64,000 nt of DNA from the NCBI GenBank assembly GCA_963755435.1, contig CAVWJX010000003.1, positions 310,001 to 374,000 of the forward strand, in the 5' to 3' direction. A model generated the notes under the pieces. That model saw only the letters and a list, made by a program, of their open reading frames with translations. It did not search any database and was not told the DNA's origin. Shown here piece after piece: positions 7,807-18,708 of this stretch. Each line of letters opens with the position of its first letter. The stretch's first letter is position 1. A program made the position numbers and the translations under genes. This stretch comes from AP-15 sp963755435. GTDB taxonomy: Bacteria; Pseudomonadota; Alphaproteobacteria; ATCC43930; CGMCC-115725.

Positions 7807-9699
7807 TTAAGCAGCCGAAGAATTCTTCGATGCCTCGGCCGCGCCGACGACGGCGATCACCGCGGCGCCGTAGCGGTCGAGCTTGCTCGCGCCAATGCCG
7901 GGAATTTCGGCAAGAGTGGCGAGCGAGGCCGGCCGGCGGCGGGCGACTTCGATCAACGTCGTGTCGTGAAAGATCACATAAGGCGGCAGCTGCTGCTGGC
8001 GGGCCTGGTCGAGCCGCCAGGCGCGCAGTGCTTCCCATAAATGCTGTCCGACCGGATCGAGATCGGCCGTCACCGGCGCCGGCTTGGCGCCCCGCGAGCG
8101 CGCCCGCTCGCGTGCCTGTTGCTGCGGGTCGCGGCGGAAATGCACGCTCTTGGCGCCGCGCAGGATGTCCGTTGCCGCCGGCGCCAACGACAAACCGCCA
8201 TGCCCGTCGGGATCGGGCCCGACCAGCCCTTGCGCGGTCAGCTGGCGAAAGACCGATAGCCAGCCGCGGCGGTCGAGCTCGGCGCCGACCCCGAAGGTCT
8301 TCAGCCCGTCGTGCCCCAGGCGCCTGATCCGCTCGTTGTTGACACCGAGCAGCAGGTCGACGAGGTAATGCGGGCCAAAGCGCTGCCCGGTGCGGTAGAT
8401 CGCGGAGAGCGCCTTTTGCGCCGCGATCGTCCCGTCCCAGGTTGCCGGCGGCTCGCGGCAATTGTCGCAATTGCCGCAGGGCGGGTGATCGGGCTCGCCG
8501 AAATAGCCGAGCAGCACCTGGCGGCGGCACGCGACGCTCTCGCAGTAGCCGAGCAGCGCCTCGATTTTCTGCCGTTCGATGCGGCGCTGGCGTTCGCCGG
8601 CGTCGCCGCCGTCGACCAGCCGGAACAGGTTCATCGCATCGGCCAGGCCGTAGGTCATCCACGCATCGGCCGGCAGCCCATCGCGCCCGGCGCGGCCGGT
8701 TTCCTGGTAATAGGCTTCGAGATTTTTCGGCGCGTCGAGATGGGCGACAAAACGCACGTTGGGCTTGTCGATGCCCATGCCGAAGGCGATCGTTGCGGCG
8801 ACGATCACGCTTTCCTCGCGGAGAAAGCGCTCCTGGTTGCGCTCGCGCACGGCACTGTCGAGACCGGCGTGATAAGGCAGAGCCGTGCGCCCGCGCGCGC
8901 CGAGCCAGGCGGCCGTCTCGTCGACCGCCCGCCGGGTGAAGCAATAGACGATGCCGGCGTCGTCCGGATGCTCGGCGGCGAGAAATTCCCACAGCTGGTC
9001 GAGCGGGCGGCGCTTGGCCAGGACGCGGTAGAAGAGGTTCGGACGGTCATAACCGGCGGCGAACACCGGGGCGTCGGCGAGCCCGAGCTGGGCAATGATG
9101 TCGCGCCGGGTCGGCTCGTCGGCGGTCGCGGTCAAGGCTACCAGCGGCACCGCCGGAAAGCGTTGCTTGAGGATCGACAATTGCTGGTATTCGGGGCGGA
9201 AATCGTGGCCCCACTGCGAAATGCAATGTGCCTCGTCAATGGCGAAGAGGGCGAGGCGCGTGCGCCCGAGGAGGTCGAGGCAGTGCTTCGTCACCAGCCG
9301 CTCGGGCGAGACATAGAGGAGATCGAGGCCGCCGGTGGTGACTTTGTGTTCGATGGCCGCCGCCTCGCTGGAGGTCAGGCGCGAATTCAGCGCAGCCGCA
9401 CGCACCCCGGACTGGCCGAGCGAATCGACCTGGTCCTTCATCAGCGCGATCAGCGGCGAAATGACCACGCCGAGCCCCGGGCGCAGCAATGCCGGCACCT
9501 GATAGCACAGCGACTTGCCGCCGCCGGTCGGCATCAGCACGACCGCGTCGCCGCCGGCCGCAACCTGCTCGATCACCGCCCGCTGGGAACCGCGGAAGCC
9601 GGCAAAGCCAAAGATCTCGCGCAGAATGCCGTCGGCAGTGCGTTTTCCCTCGGCCCGATCCATCAGGGGGTTTTCAGCCTCTGTCTCCAGCATGCTCAT
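7807..9699 (-). CDS. recQ: ATP-dependent DNA helicase RecQ
   Basis: A 630-residue SF2 3'-5' helicase involved in recombination and replication-fork repair. Visible elements are Walker A MPTGGGKS (about 56-63), DEAH in AIDEAHCISQWGHDFRPEY (about 155), motif VI QETGRAGRDG, the RecQ zinc-binding cysteines (CESVACRRQ ... CGNCDNC), a winged-helix region and a C-terminal HRDC domain ending GIGASKLDRYG. The ATG at 9699 gives the normal RecQ length; the upstream frame to 10071 has no homology and overlaps the divergent gene. It is transcribed away from the L,D-transpeptidase. Confidence 0.95.
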   Translation of the reverse strand: MSMLETEAENPLMDRAEGKRTADGILREIFGFAGFRGSQRAVIEQVAAGGDAVVLMPTGGGKSLCYQVPALLRPGLGVVISPLIALMKDQVDSLGQSGVRAAALNSRLTSSEAAAIEHKVTTGGLDLLYVSPERLVTKHCLDLLGRTRLALFAIDEAHCISQWGHDFRPEYQQLSILKQRFPAVPLVALTATADEPTRRDIIAQLGLADAPVFAAGYDRPNLFYRVLAKRRPLDQLWEFLAAEHPDDAGIVYCFTRRAVDETAAWLGARGRTALPYHAGLDSAVRERNQERFLREESVIVAATIAFGMGIDKPNVRFVAHLDAPKNLEAYYQETGRAGRDGLPADAWMTYGLADAMNLFRLVDGGDAGERQRRIERQKIEALLGYCESVACRRQVLLGYFGEPDHPPCGNCDNCREPPATWDGTIAAQKALSAIYRTGQRFGPHYLVDLLLGVNNERIRRLGHDGLKTFGVGAELDRRGWLSVFRQLTAQGLVGPDPDGHGGLSLAPAATDILRGAKSVHFRRDPQQQARERARSRGAKPAPVTADLDPVGQHLWEALRAWRLDQARQQQLPPYVIFHDTTLIEVARRRPASLATLAEIPGIGASKLDRYGAAVIAVVGAAEASKNSSAA

Positions 9700-9880
9700 T
9701 CTTGCCGCGCTGTTGCCCGCATAGGTTGGATGCAGAGCGGGATCTGGTGTGGTATTCTCGTCTCGATCGTCGCGCGACAAACTTGTATCGGCATCACGTT
9801 GTCGGCAATCGCGAACTCGATCGACGGCCGTCGTCCGGACGGTGCGATGGACCGGCCGAAGCCCGGCAAAGCGAGGTGAG

Positions 9881-11359
9881 GTGCTGATCTCGGCCACGGT
9901 TCGGCATCGCGCCGGCAGGCTAGCACTGGCTGGGGCGCTGGCGCTGGGAATCGCGCGGTTGGCACTTGCGCCGGCCCTTGCCGATCCGCCCGAGGCGGCG
10001 GCGGCAACCAGCGGGCAGGCCGGGTCGGCCAACCTCGGGCCGCCGACCCTGACCCCGTTCGCCGGCGACACCGAAATCGAAGACCGGCTCGACCCGGCGC
10101 GTCGGGTGGCGGTGGCCGGCGAGCCGGTGCGCGAGCACCTGCTGCGCCGCTTCTACAATGCTCACGGCTACCGGGTATTCTGGGGCGATCATGCAGCGGC
10201 AGCGGCGGCGCTGTGGGGTGAGGTGCTGCGCGCCCGCGACCAGGGGCTCGATCCCGCGGCCTATCATGCCGGGTTCCTGCCCGGGCATTGGGCGGGATTG
10301 TCGCCGATCGAGCGCGATCTGTTGCTATCCGACGCATTTCTCTCCTATGCCGACGCGCTGGCCGAGGGTGCGGTAAAGCCCGCCGATCGCAACGCGGACG
10401 AGGCTTTGCGGCCGGAGCCGGTCGATGTCGTCGCCTTCCTCGCGGCGGCGGCGGCCGCACCCGATCCGGCGCGCGCGGTGCTGGGGCTCGCGCCCTCCTC
10501 GGCTGAATACCGGACGATGCGCCGCGCCTATCTCGAATACCGGGCGATCGCCACGTCGGGCGGCCGCGCGTCGAGCGTCGGCAATTGGGACGAGCCGCGG
10601 GTAAGCGCCGCCGAGGCGCAGCGCCGCGAACGCCTGCTCGCGGTCAATCTCGAGCGGTTGCGCTGGCTGCCGCGCAACATGCCTGCCGACCGCGTCGTCG
10701 TTGATACCGCGGTCGCCCAGCTCCAGCTGTTCCGCGACCACCAGCCGGTGTTTACGACGCCGGTGGTGATCGGCGAGGTCGACAAGCAAACCCCGGAGCT
10801 GCAGTCGCTGATCACCGCGATCCTGTTCAATCCGCCGTGGAACGTGCCGCGCTCGATCCTGGTAAAGGAAATCCTGCCGGGCCTGGCCCGCGACCACCAT
10901 TACCTGGCTGAACACCACATGCGCTATCGCGGGCCGATGCGGGTGGAGCAGATGGCCGGGCCCTACAGCTCGCTCGGACGGATCAAGTTCGAAATGTCCG
11001 ACGGGTTCGATGTGTATTTGCACGACACGCCGGAGAAATGGCGCTTTGGCGCCGCCAGCCGGATGATGAGCCACGGCTGCGTGCGGGTCGAGAACCCGCA
11101 GCTGCTGGCCAGCCTGCTGCTCGGAACCAGCCCCGAGGTGATCGCCAAGGCAATCGCTGTCGGTCGCACGCATGGTCGAGCCCTGCCAAAGCCGATGCCG
11201 GTATTCATCGTCTATCGCACCGCGGTGGTCGAATCGGACGGCACGATTGCGTTTCGCCGCGATCCCTATCAGCGCGACGAGGCGATCTGGGAATATCTGA
11301 ACCGGGCTGAAGAGCGCCCGATGGCGCAGGATGCGTCCCTTATCCATCGCAAAGGGTGA
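9881..11359 (+). CDS. YcbB/LdtD-type L,D-transpeptidase
   Basis: A periplasmic enzyme of 492 residues that makes 3-3 peptidoglycan crosslinks. It begins with a signal peptide (basic start, then LALAGALALGIARLALAPALA). A helical scaffold region with a degenerate peptidoglycan-binding part follows, then a YkuD catalytic domain. The active site is SHGCVRVENP with Cys400. The family signature FNPPWNVPRSI is also present. GTG 9881 follows GCGAGGTGAG; the upstream frame is not coding. In E. coli the ycbB gene is next to ycbK, and the same pairing is seen here with the downstream DUF882 gene. Confidence 0.9.
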   Translation: MLISATVRHRAGRLALAGALALGIARLALAPALADPPEAAAATSGQAGSANLGPPTLTPFAGDTEIEDRLDPARRVAVAGEPVREHLLRRFYNAHGYRVFWGDHAAAAAALWGEVLRARDQGLDPAAYHAGFLPGHWAGLSPIERDLLLSDAFLSYADALAEGAVKPADRNADEALRPEPVDVVAFLAAAAAAPDPARAVLGLAPSSAEYRTMRRAYLEYRAIATSGGRASSVGNWDEPRVSAAEAQRRERLLAVNLERLRWLPRNMPADRVVVDTAVAQLQLFRDHQPVFTTPVVIGEVDKQTPELQSLITAILFNPPWNVPRSILVKEILPGLARDHHYLAEHHMRYRGPMRVEQMAGPYSSLGRIKFEMSDGFDVYLHDTPEKWRFGAASRMMSHGCVRVENPQLLASLLLGTSPEVIAKAIAVGRTHGRALPKPMPVFIVYRTAVVESDGTIAFRRDPYQRDEAIWEYLNRAEERPMAQDASLIHRKG

Positions 11360-11399
11360 TGCTTGGACGCATTGACCAAACCAATAGATAGAAAATCGT

Positions 11400-11427
11400 A
11401 ACCGGCTCCGCGCAGCCGCCGGTTTTT
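11400..11427 (+). terminator. Rho-independent terminator after the L,D-transpeptidase gene
   Basis: Stem ACCGGC (11401-11406) pairs with GCCGGT (11418-11423), with one more A-T pair at the base, followed by a T run (11423-11427). It lies 40 bases after the transpeptidase stop. Confidence 0.55.
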
Positions 11428-11496
11428 ATCCGATCGGGGTTGTTCGACGCGGTTTCGGATGCTATGGCCCCCCTGGGGAATTGGGGGGAGTAACCA

Positions 11497-12057
11497 TTGC
11501 AGGCTTCTGAACTGTTGAGCCGGCGCCGGCTTATCGGCGCCGCGGCCGCCATTACTGCCGTTGGTCTGGTCAAGCCCGCCGACGCAGTATCTTTCGCCCC
11601 GCGATCGGTGTCGCTGTACAACGTCAACACCGGCGAGTGGCTGCGCACGGTTTATTGGGCCGACGGCCACTACATCCGCGAGGCGGTGCGCGACATCAAT
11701 TGGATTTTGCGCGACCACGATTTGGGCGAGATCCGGCCGATGAACGCCGGCGTTCTCGATGTGCTCGGGATGTTGCGCGACCGCCTCGACACGTCCGATC
11801 CGTTCCTGGTGTTGTGCGGTTACCGGTCGCCCGCGACCAACGAAAGACTGTATCGGCGAGGCAACGGGGTCGCCAAGCACAGCTATCACATCAAGGGGAT
11901 GGCGGTCGATTTGCGCAGCGAGGGACGCAGCCTGGAGCAGGTGCGCAATGCCGCGCTCAGCCTGCGGGCCGGCGGCGTCGGCTATTATCCGCGTGCGGAT
12001 TTTGTCCACGTCGATAGCGGGCCGGTCCGCCACTGGTTGTGGCCGCGCCGCATCTAG
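11497..12057 (+). CDS. DUF882 / MepK-like murein endopeptidase
   Basis: A 186-residue M15-like metallopeptidase homologous to E. coli YcbK (MepK), which cleaves peptidoglycan crosslinks including the 3-3 type. A twin-arginine-like leader (SRRRLIGAAAAITAVGLVKPADA) predicts export. Zinc-site residues are visible in HSYHIKGMAVDLR and FVHVDSG, and substrate-binding features in CGYRSPATN. The start is TTG at 11497, after GGGGGAGTAA. It sits 137 bases downstream of the YcbB-type transpeptidase, with a terminator between them, so expression may be separate. Confidence 0.88.
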   Translation: MQASELLSRRRLIGAAAAITAVGLVKPADAVSFAPRSVSLYNVNTGEWLRTVYWADGHYIREAVRDINWILRDHDLGEIRPMNAGVLDVLGMLRDRLDTSDPFLVLCGYRSPATNERLYRRGNGVAKHSYHIKGMAVDLRSEGRSLEQVRNAALSLRAGGVGYYPRADFVHVDSGPVRHWLWPRRI

Positions 12058-12100
12058 GTAGCCGGCGCGCCGCCTCTCGGTGCATTTCAACCGACCAAGA

Positions 12101-12133
12101 CCGGGGATTACGAGCGAACCCCGCGGTTTTTTT
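12101..12133 (+). terminator. Rho-independent terminator after the DUF882 gene
   Basis: Stem CGGGG (12102-12106) pairs with CCCCG (12119-12123), followed after GCGG-type bases by a run of seven T (12127-12133). It lies 45 bases downstream of the DUF882 stop. Confidence 0.55.
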
Positions 12134-12205
12134 GAAACCGAACGGGGAACTCATCCACCGTTGCGCGGGTTTCCTCAGCGGTGATCAACGAAACGCGGGT
12201 TTGCG

Positions 12206-12361
12206 ATGCTGGGCACAATCCTTTTGGTCATTCTGGTGCTGCTGCTGATCGGCGCCCTGCCGACTTGGGGCTATAGCGGCGGCTGGGGCTACTATCCGAC
12301 CGGCGGTATCGGCATCCTGCTGATCATCGTCGTCGTGCTGCTGGTGGCCGGTCGAATATAG
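12206..12361 (+). CDS. DUF3309 small membrane peptide
   Basis: A 51-residue peptide starting MLGTILLVILVLLLIGALP, with a Gly/Tyr/Trp-rich middle (TWGYSGGWGYYPTGG) and a second hydrophobic helix ending LLVAGRI. This layout is diagnostic of DUF3309, a small alpha/betaproteobacterial family of unknown function. Two membrane helices with a short glycine-rich turn are expected. The ATG at 12206 is the only sensible start. Confidence 0.85.
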   Translation: MLGTILLVILVLLLIGALPTWGYSGGWGYYPTGGIGILLIIVVVLLVAGRI

Positions 12362-12370
12362 GATCGGCGG

Positions 12371-12739
12371 TCAACCAGTGGGGCTGGCGCGGCGCAGGGT
12401 TTCGAGCCGCAGCGGCAAGACCTGGCCGAGCCACATTGCATATCGAGTGTGGTCGGCCAGGCTGTCGCCGGAGAGCGGGTGCACCAGCACATCGAGCCCG
12501 CCGCGGTTCAGCATCAGCCACGGCACCAGCGTCGGAAACGTCTCGGCGGCAAAGGCCACCTGATACATCGAGACCGGATGCGGGCCGACTGGCTCGTCGT
12601 GCCAGTTGCCGAGCTTGGCGGCGAAGCGCTCGCCGATGCCTTGGCGCAGCCGCTCGGCCCGGGCCCGGGTGGCGGGGTCGTAATAGATGTGCGCGTGGTA
12701 GCCTTCGATCCGGTCGAGATCGGCAAACGGGTCAGCCAT
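12371..12739 (-). CDS. DOPA 4,5-dioxygenase family protein
   Basis: A 122-residue protein of the DOPA dioxygenase-like family. The pattern is IEGYHAHIYYD near the N-terminus, a central GPHPVSMYQVAF and VLVHPLSGDSLADH near the end. The histidines in these motifs are the likely metal ligands. Family members cleave catecholic rings, but the bacterial substrate is usually unknown. ATG 12739 follows GAGGTGAAC. The gene runs in the same direction as, and just after, the GNAT gene with 16 bases between them, suggesting an operon. Confidence 0.82.
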   Translation of the reverse strand: MADPFADLDRIEGYHAHIYYDPATRARAERLRQGIGERFAAKLGNWHDEPVGPHPVSMYQVAFAAETFPTLVPWLMLNRGGLDVLVHPLSGDSLADHTRYAMWLGQVLPLRLETLRRASPTG

Positions 12740-12755
12740 GTTCACCTCGATTTTC

Positions 12756-13298
12756 CTAAGCGCCGATTTCCGCAGGCGTGATGGCGCCCTCGCCGAGGGC
12801 CCGCTGCATTAAAACAGTGTCGATCCAGCCGCCGAATTTGAAGCCGACCGCCGGCAATAAGCCGACCCGGGCAAAGCCCAGCGCCGCATGGAGCCGGATC
12901 GACGGCCATTGGTCGCTGCCGCCGATAACCGCCACCATCTGCCGGTAGCCCTGCGCCGCGCAGCGCTCGATCAGCGCCGATAGCAATTCGCGCCCGATCC
13001 CGCGGCCGGTTTCGGCGGCATCGATATAGATCGAGTCCTCGATCGTGAAACGATAGGCCGACCGGGTCCGGTATAGGCTTGCGTAACAATAGCCGATGAC
13101 GCGCTCGCCCCGCTCGGCCACAAAATAAGGCAGCCCGCGAGATACCATCTCGCCGCGCCGGCGCGCCATCTCGTCCGCGCCCGGCGGGGTCTCCTCGAAC
13201 GAGGCCACCCCATGCAGCACATGATGACGATAGATCGCGGTGATCGCCGCGATATCGCGATCCTCGGAAGGCCGCAGCCGGAGGCCGTCGCCGGTCAT
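12756..13298 (-). CDS. GNAT N-acetyltransferase (phosphinothricin/methionine-sulfone type)
   Basis: A 180-residue acetyl-CoA-dependent acyltransferase. The N-terminus LRLRPSEDRDIAAITAIYRHHV, the centre FTIEDSIYIDAAETGRGIG (acetyl-CoA loop) and the C-terminus GFKFGGWIDTVLMQR match the Pat/YncA/MddA group, which acetylates L-amino acid analogues such as phosphinothricin or methionine sulfone. The true substrate is not determined. The gene lies 17 bases after the D-2-hydroxyacid dehydrogenase on the same strand. Confidence 0.9.
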   Translation of the reverse strand: MTGDGLRLRPSEDRDIAAITAIYRHHVLHGVASFEETPPGADEMARRRGEMVSRGLPYFVAERGERVIGYCYASLYRTRSAYRFTIEDSIYIDAAETGRGIGRELLSALIERCAAQGYRQMVAVIGGSDQWPSIRLHAALGFARVGLLPAVGFKFGGWIDTVLMQRALGEGAITPAEIGA

Positions 13299-13315
13299 TG
13301 CGCCCGACGCGAGGT

Positions 13316-14272
13316 TCAGATCACCCGGATCGGCGCGCCGTCAAGAAAGGCGGCGACGTTCTCGACGATCTGCGGGTAGGAGCTGCGGTAATTTTCGTCG
13401 GTCACATAGCCGATATGCGGGGTCAGGATCACGTTCGGCGCCGTCCGCAGCGGATGGTCGATCGGCAGCGGCTCCTTGTCGTAGACGTCGAACCCGGCAT
13501 AGGCGAGGCGGCCCGCCTTAAGCGCCGCGATGACCGCCTCGGTGTCGACGATCGGGCCGCGCGAGGTGTTGACCAGAATGGCGCTCGGCTTCATCAGTCC
13601 GATCTCGCGGGCGCCGACCAGGCCGCGGCTGCGCGGGCTCAGCACCAGATGCACCGAGAGAATGTCGGCGCGGCGGAACAATTCATCCTTCTCGACCCGC
13701 TCGACGCCCTGCGCCGCCGCCTTCTCCGCGGAGAGGTTCTGGCTCCAGGCGACCGCCTTCATGCCAAAAGCGAGCCCGACGCGGGCAACCGCGCTGCCGA
13801 GACGCCCGAGGCCCAACAGGCCGAGCGTCTTGCCGGCGACGCGGTGGCCGATCCGGGTCTGCCAGCCGCCTAGCCGCATGAATTGATGATCCTCGGCGAT
13901 GCGCCGCGCAGCACCAAGGATCAGCCCCCAGGCGAGTTCGGCAGTGTCCTCGTTGCCGCCGCCGGGACCGCCGGTGCCACAGACCGTGACGCCGCGGTCC
14001 TTCAGCGCCGCCATGTCGAAGGACGCGTTGCGCATGCCGGTCGTGATTAGGAGCTTCAGCTTGGGCAGCCGGTCGACCACCGATCTTGGAAACGGCGTGC
14101 GCTCGCGCATTGCCGCAACCAGCTCGGAATCGGCGAGTGCCCGCACCACCGCGTCCTCATCGGCAAAGGCGTGGCGTTCGACAGCGATTTCGACACCACG
14201 GCCCGCGACCGGCGACCAGTCCGCCATGTCGAGCGCGACCCCTTGGTAATCGTCGAGAATGCTGAGCCGCAT
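13316..14272 (-). CDS. D-2-hydroxyacid dehydrogenase family protein
   Basis: A 318-residue NAD(P)-dependent oxidoreductase of the phosphoglycerate/hydroxypyruvate dehydrogenase superfamily. The nucleotide loop is GLLGLGRLGSAVARVG. The catalytic Arg is in NTSRGPIVD, the Glu is near GFDVYDKEPLP, and the His is in TPHIGYVT. The N-terminus MRLSILDDYQGVAL resembles a subgroup annotated only as D-2-hydroxyacid dehydrogenase. The substrate cannot be assigned. It heads a three-gene reverse-strand group with the GNAT and DOPA dioxygenase-like genes. Confidence 0.9.
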   Translation of the reverse strand: MRLSILDDYQGVALDMADWSPVAGRGVEIAVERHAFADEDAVVRALADSELVAAMRERTPFPRSVVDRLPKLKLLITTGMRNASFDMAALKDRGVTVCGTGGPGGGNEDTAELAWGLILGAARRIAEDHQFMRLGGWQTRIGHRVAGKTLGLLGLGRLGSAVARVGLAFGMKAVAWSQNLSAEKAAAQGVERVEKDELFRRADILSVHLVLSPRSRGLVGAREIGLMKPSAILVNTSRGPIVDTEAVIAALKAGRLAYAGFDVYDKEPLPIDHPLRTAPNVILTPHIGYVTDENYRSSYPQIVENVAAFLDGAPIRVI

Positions 14273-14326
14273 CGTCGGTTCTCCTCTGATCCTCGGGCTG
14301 CCTGGGCCGCTCCACCTGACGCTGCG

Positions 14327-16550
<2,224 letters not shown>

Positions 16551-16596
16551 GCTGCACCTCCGCGCGCCGTTTCGGCTGAGTTGATCAAGTGGGATT

Positions 16597-16775
16597 ATGG
16601 GCTGTCTGGTCGCGCTGACGTGGGGCGTCGCGGCTCTCCATCCCGAAGTCGTACTATTTCAGGTCGATGTCGAGATAGGGCAGGATCAGCTTGCTGTCGA
16701 TGAAGCTCCACATGATCCGGGTCATTTCGTCGCCGTCGAGCCTACGACCGGCCGAACCACCTTGAGTTTTGCCAT
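16597..16775 (-). pseudogene. icd: Fossil 5' end of a dimeric-type NADP isocitrate dehydrogenase
   Basis: Read from ATG 16775 the peptide is MAKLKVVRPVVG, then after a one-base shift LDGDEMTRIMWSFIDSKLI, LPYLDIDLK, an in-frame TAG, and YDFGMESRD. This is the unmistakable N-terminus of the eukaryotic-like homodimeric NADP-IDH (consensus LDGDEMTR.IW..IK.KLI.P.LD.DLKYYDLG). It carries a frameshift and a nonsense codon and then loses homology. It lies just upstream of, and in the same direction as, the monomeric icd. It appears to be the remnant of the original isozyme, replaced by the non-homologous one. Confidence 0.85.
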
Positions 16776-17238
16776 GGTTGTCCATCCTCGCATGCCCCGG
16801 CGCGCCGGCCGGCGCCTCGGCCTGCGCGTCAGGATAAAGGCCGCGCTCTGGCGCGACAAGCCGGCAAAACCCGGCGAGGGGCGGGTCGTCGCGGCAGCCG
16901 ACGTTCGCTCCGGGTTCGCTCCGCGGCAAATTGTGCACAGCGCCAGCGGCGAAGTCGGAACGAGGCCAAAATGCGGCGTTGTTTCAGACTGTTACCGAAT
17001 CGTTACCAAAAGGTGCGGGGTTTTACAGTACCGTTGGAAAAATACCGAACTATTTCAATGAGTTGGTTATTTGATTATTTATTAGGCAGTTCGATCGAAC
17101 GATTGGAATTGCTGGAGTGTCGCTGCTTCCTTCCTAGATTTTGCACCGACTTATCCACCATCGGCGGGGATATCGCACCAGCAGGACCGGCAACGTCCTG
17201 CGGCAATGGATAACCTCTGGCTCTGGGGCTCAGACTGC
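16776..17238. other. Intergenic region between the icd fossil and the LOG-family gene
   Basis: 463 bases. The part at 16980-17160 is noticeably AT-rich compared with its surroundings and contains TTATCCACC, which resembles a DnaA box, but there is only one. The minus-strand frame to 16938 extends the icd fossil upstream, without homology. I see no RNA gene or terminator that I can support. Confidence 0.4.
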
Positions 17239-17823
17239 TCAGGATAATTCGGAGATGAGGCCGCCGGCCGGGCTGGCGGTTTCGCCGAGAGCGGCCATCA
17301 GCGCCGAGACGCTCGGAACGACCTCGATCATCTCGATGGTCTTTCGCGTCGCAAAGCCGCGCTCGACAATGTGCTCGAGAAGCGCGCGCAAGCCGGCCCA
17401 ATAGCCTCCGATATCGAGCAGGAAAATCGGCTTGGCGTGCAGTCCCAGCTGCTTCCAGCTGAGGCTGTCGAACATCTCGTCGAGCGTGCCGATGCCGCCC
17501 GGCAGAACCGCGAACGCGTCCGCCCGCTCGGCCATCAGCTGCTTGCGCTCGTGCATGCTGCCGACGACCAGAAGTTCGCTGACGCCGTGATGGGCGAGTT
17601 CCTTGTCACGCAGGCGGGCCGGGATGATCCCGGTCACCCGGCCGCCTGCGGCCAGTGCCGCATCGGCGAGCAACCCCATCAGCCCGACCCGGCCGCCGCC
17701 GAAGACAAGTTCGATACCGGCCGCGCCGAGGTGCGTGCCAAGCTCGCTCGCCGCCGCACGGTAGGGGGCGGCGACCGCGCCGGACGAGCCGCAATAAACG
17801 CACAATGCCCGGATGGTTTGCAT
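17239..17823 (-). CDS. LOG-family (TIGR00730) nucleotide phosphoribohydrolase
   Basis: A 194-residue Rossmann-like protein of the lonely-guy family. The diagnostic motif PGGIGTLDE is present, with upstream VFGGGRVGLMGLLAD and GIIPARL. Plant members release active cytokinins from riboside monophosphates; bacterial members act on purine nucleoside monophosphates, with roles that vary. ATG 17823 (MQTIRALCVYCGSSG) is the standard start; the upstream frame overlaps the next gene. It is in the same direction as the DNA glycosylase gene, 34 bases downstream of it. Confidence 0.92.
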   Translation of the reverse strand: MQTIRALCVYCGSSGAVAAPYRAAASELGTHLGAAGIELVFGGGRVGLMGLLADAALAAGGRVTGIIPARLRDKELAHHGVSELLVVGSMHERKQLMAERADAFAVLPGGIGTLDEMFDSLSWKQLGLHAKPIFLLDIGGYWAGLRALLEHIVERGFATRKTIEMIEVVPSVSALMAALGETASPAGGLISELS

Positions 17824-17857
17824 CTGTTGGGGTCGTGTCAATCGGGGTTCGCGGGGG

Positions 17858-18625
17858 TCAGGCGTAGAGTTCGGCGGCCAGCAGCGGCGGCACGCGCCCC
17901 CGCTCGTGCAGATAGGATTGCCACAAGAGACAGGCGGCGACCGAGCGCCACGGCCGCCAGGCCTCGCCGAGCCGCCGCAATTCGGGTTCGGCCGGCCGCG
18001 ATGCGAGGCCGAGCCGCGCGCCGGCGGCAATTTGCAGGCCGAGATCGCCGGCGGGCCAGATGTCCGCCCGGCCCAAGGCGAAGATCAGGTAGATATCGGC
18101 GCTCCAGCCACCGATGCCCTTGAGCGCGATCAGCAATGTCCGCGCGGTTTCGTCATCGGCCTCAGCCAGCCGGTCAAAATCGAATTCGCCGCGGCTGACC
18201 CGAAGCGCGAGCCCGCGGGCATAGCCCATCTTCTGCCGGCTGAAGCCGCAGGCGCGCAGCGAAGCGTCGTCCAGGGTCAACAGGCCCTCGGGGGCGAGCG
18301 GCCGGCAGAGGCCGCTCAACCGCCGGTGCATTGCCGCCGCGGCATCGATCGAGACCTGCTGCTCGAGGATGATGTGCAGCAAGGTGGCGAACCCGTTGCG
18401 CCGGCGACGAAACTGCGGCGGGCCGGCGTGGTCGAGGATCGCGGCGAATATCGGCTCGGCGGCCAGGGCCGCGATCCCATCGGCGAGGCCGTCCGGCGCA
18501 TAGCGCGAGGCATCCTGCGCCGGCGAGCTTCGCGTGCCGCAGGCAACCTCGCGCTCGGCAGCGGGACCCGCCGACTGCGGCCGCGGTTCTGCTCCGATGA
18601 TTTCCGGGTCCGTCGGCTGGTCCAT
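17858..18625 (-). CDS. DNA-3-methyladenine glycosylase II family (HhH-GPD)
   Basis: A 255-residue base-excision repair enzyme that removes alkylated purines. The helix-hairpin-helix and Gly/Pro/Asp loop is LIALKGIGGWSADIYLIF followed by WPAGDLGLQ, where the Asp is the catalytic residue. The upstream ILEQQVSIDAAAA also matches the family. ATG 18625 (MDQPTDPEIIG) is chosen; about 60 N-terminal residues are low-complexity and poorly conserved. It diverges from the DUF1499 gene. Confidence 0.9.
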   Translation of the reverse strand: MDQPTDPEIIGAEPRPQSAGPAAEREVACGTRSSPAQDASRYAPDGLADGIAALAAEPIFAAILDHAGPPQFRRRRNGFATLLHIILEQQVSIDAAAAMHRRLSGLCRPLAPEGLLTLDDASLRACGFSRQKMGYARGLALRVSRGEFDFDRLAEADDETARTLLIALKGIGGWSADIYLIFALGRADIWPAGDLGLQIAAGARLGLASRPAEPELRRLGEAWRPWRSVAACLLWQSYLHERGRVPPLLAAELYA

Positions 18626-18708
18626 GCGTCCCGCCTCGTCGCTGGCCGCGATCTTATGGCATAGTCGCGGCCGGGTCTCTACTTGGGACGCAGCGGCGAC
18701 GGTGCGGA

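Noticed and set aside
8311..9879. 522-residue open frame antisense to recQ
   Set aside because: It lies wholly within recQ on the other strand, with no motif. Similar long shadows over thiG/thiS, glyS, prkA and clpA were rejected for the same reason.
16654..16938. 94-residue ORF as a complete small gene
   Set aside because: Its last 30 residues are the frame-shifted start of dimeric isocitrate dehydrogenase and the rest is upstream sequence, so it is a fossil rather than a gene.
16980..17200. Possible replication origin with DnaA box
   Set aside because: There is only one TTATCCACC-like match and no cluster of boxes or usual origin neighbours; AT-richness alone is not enough.
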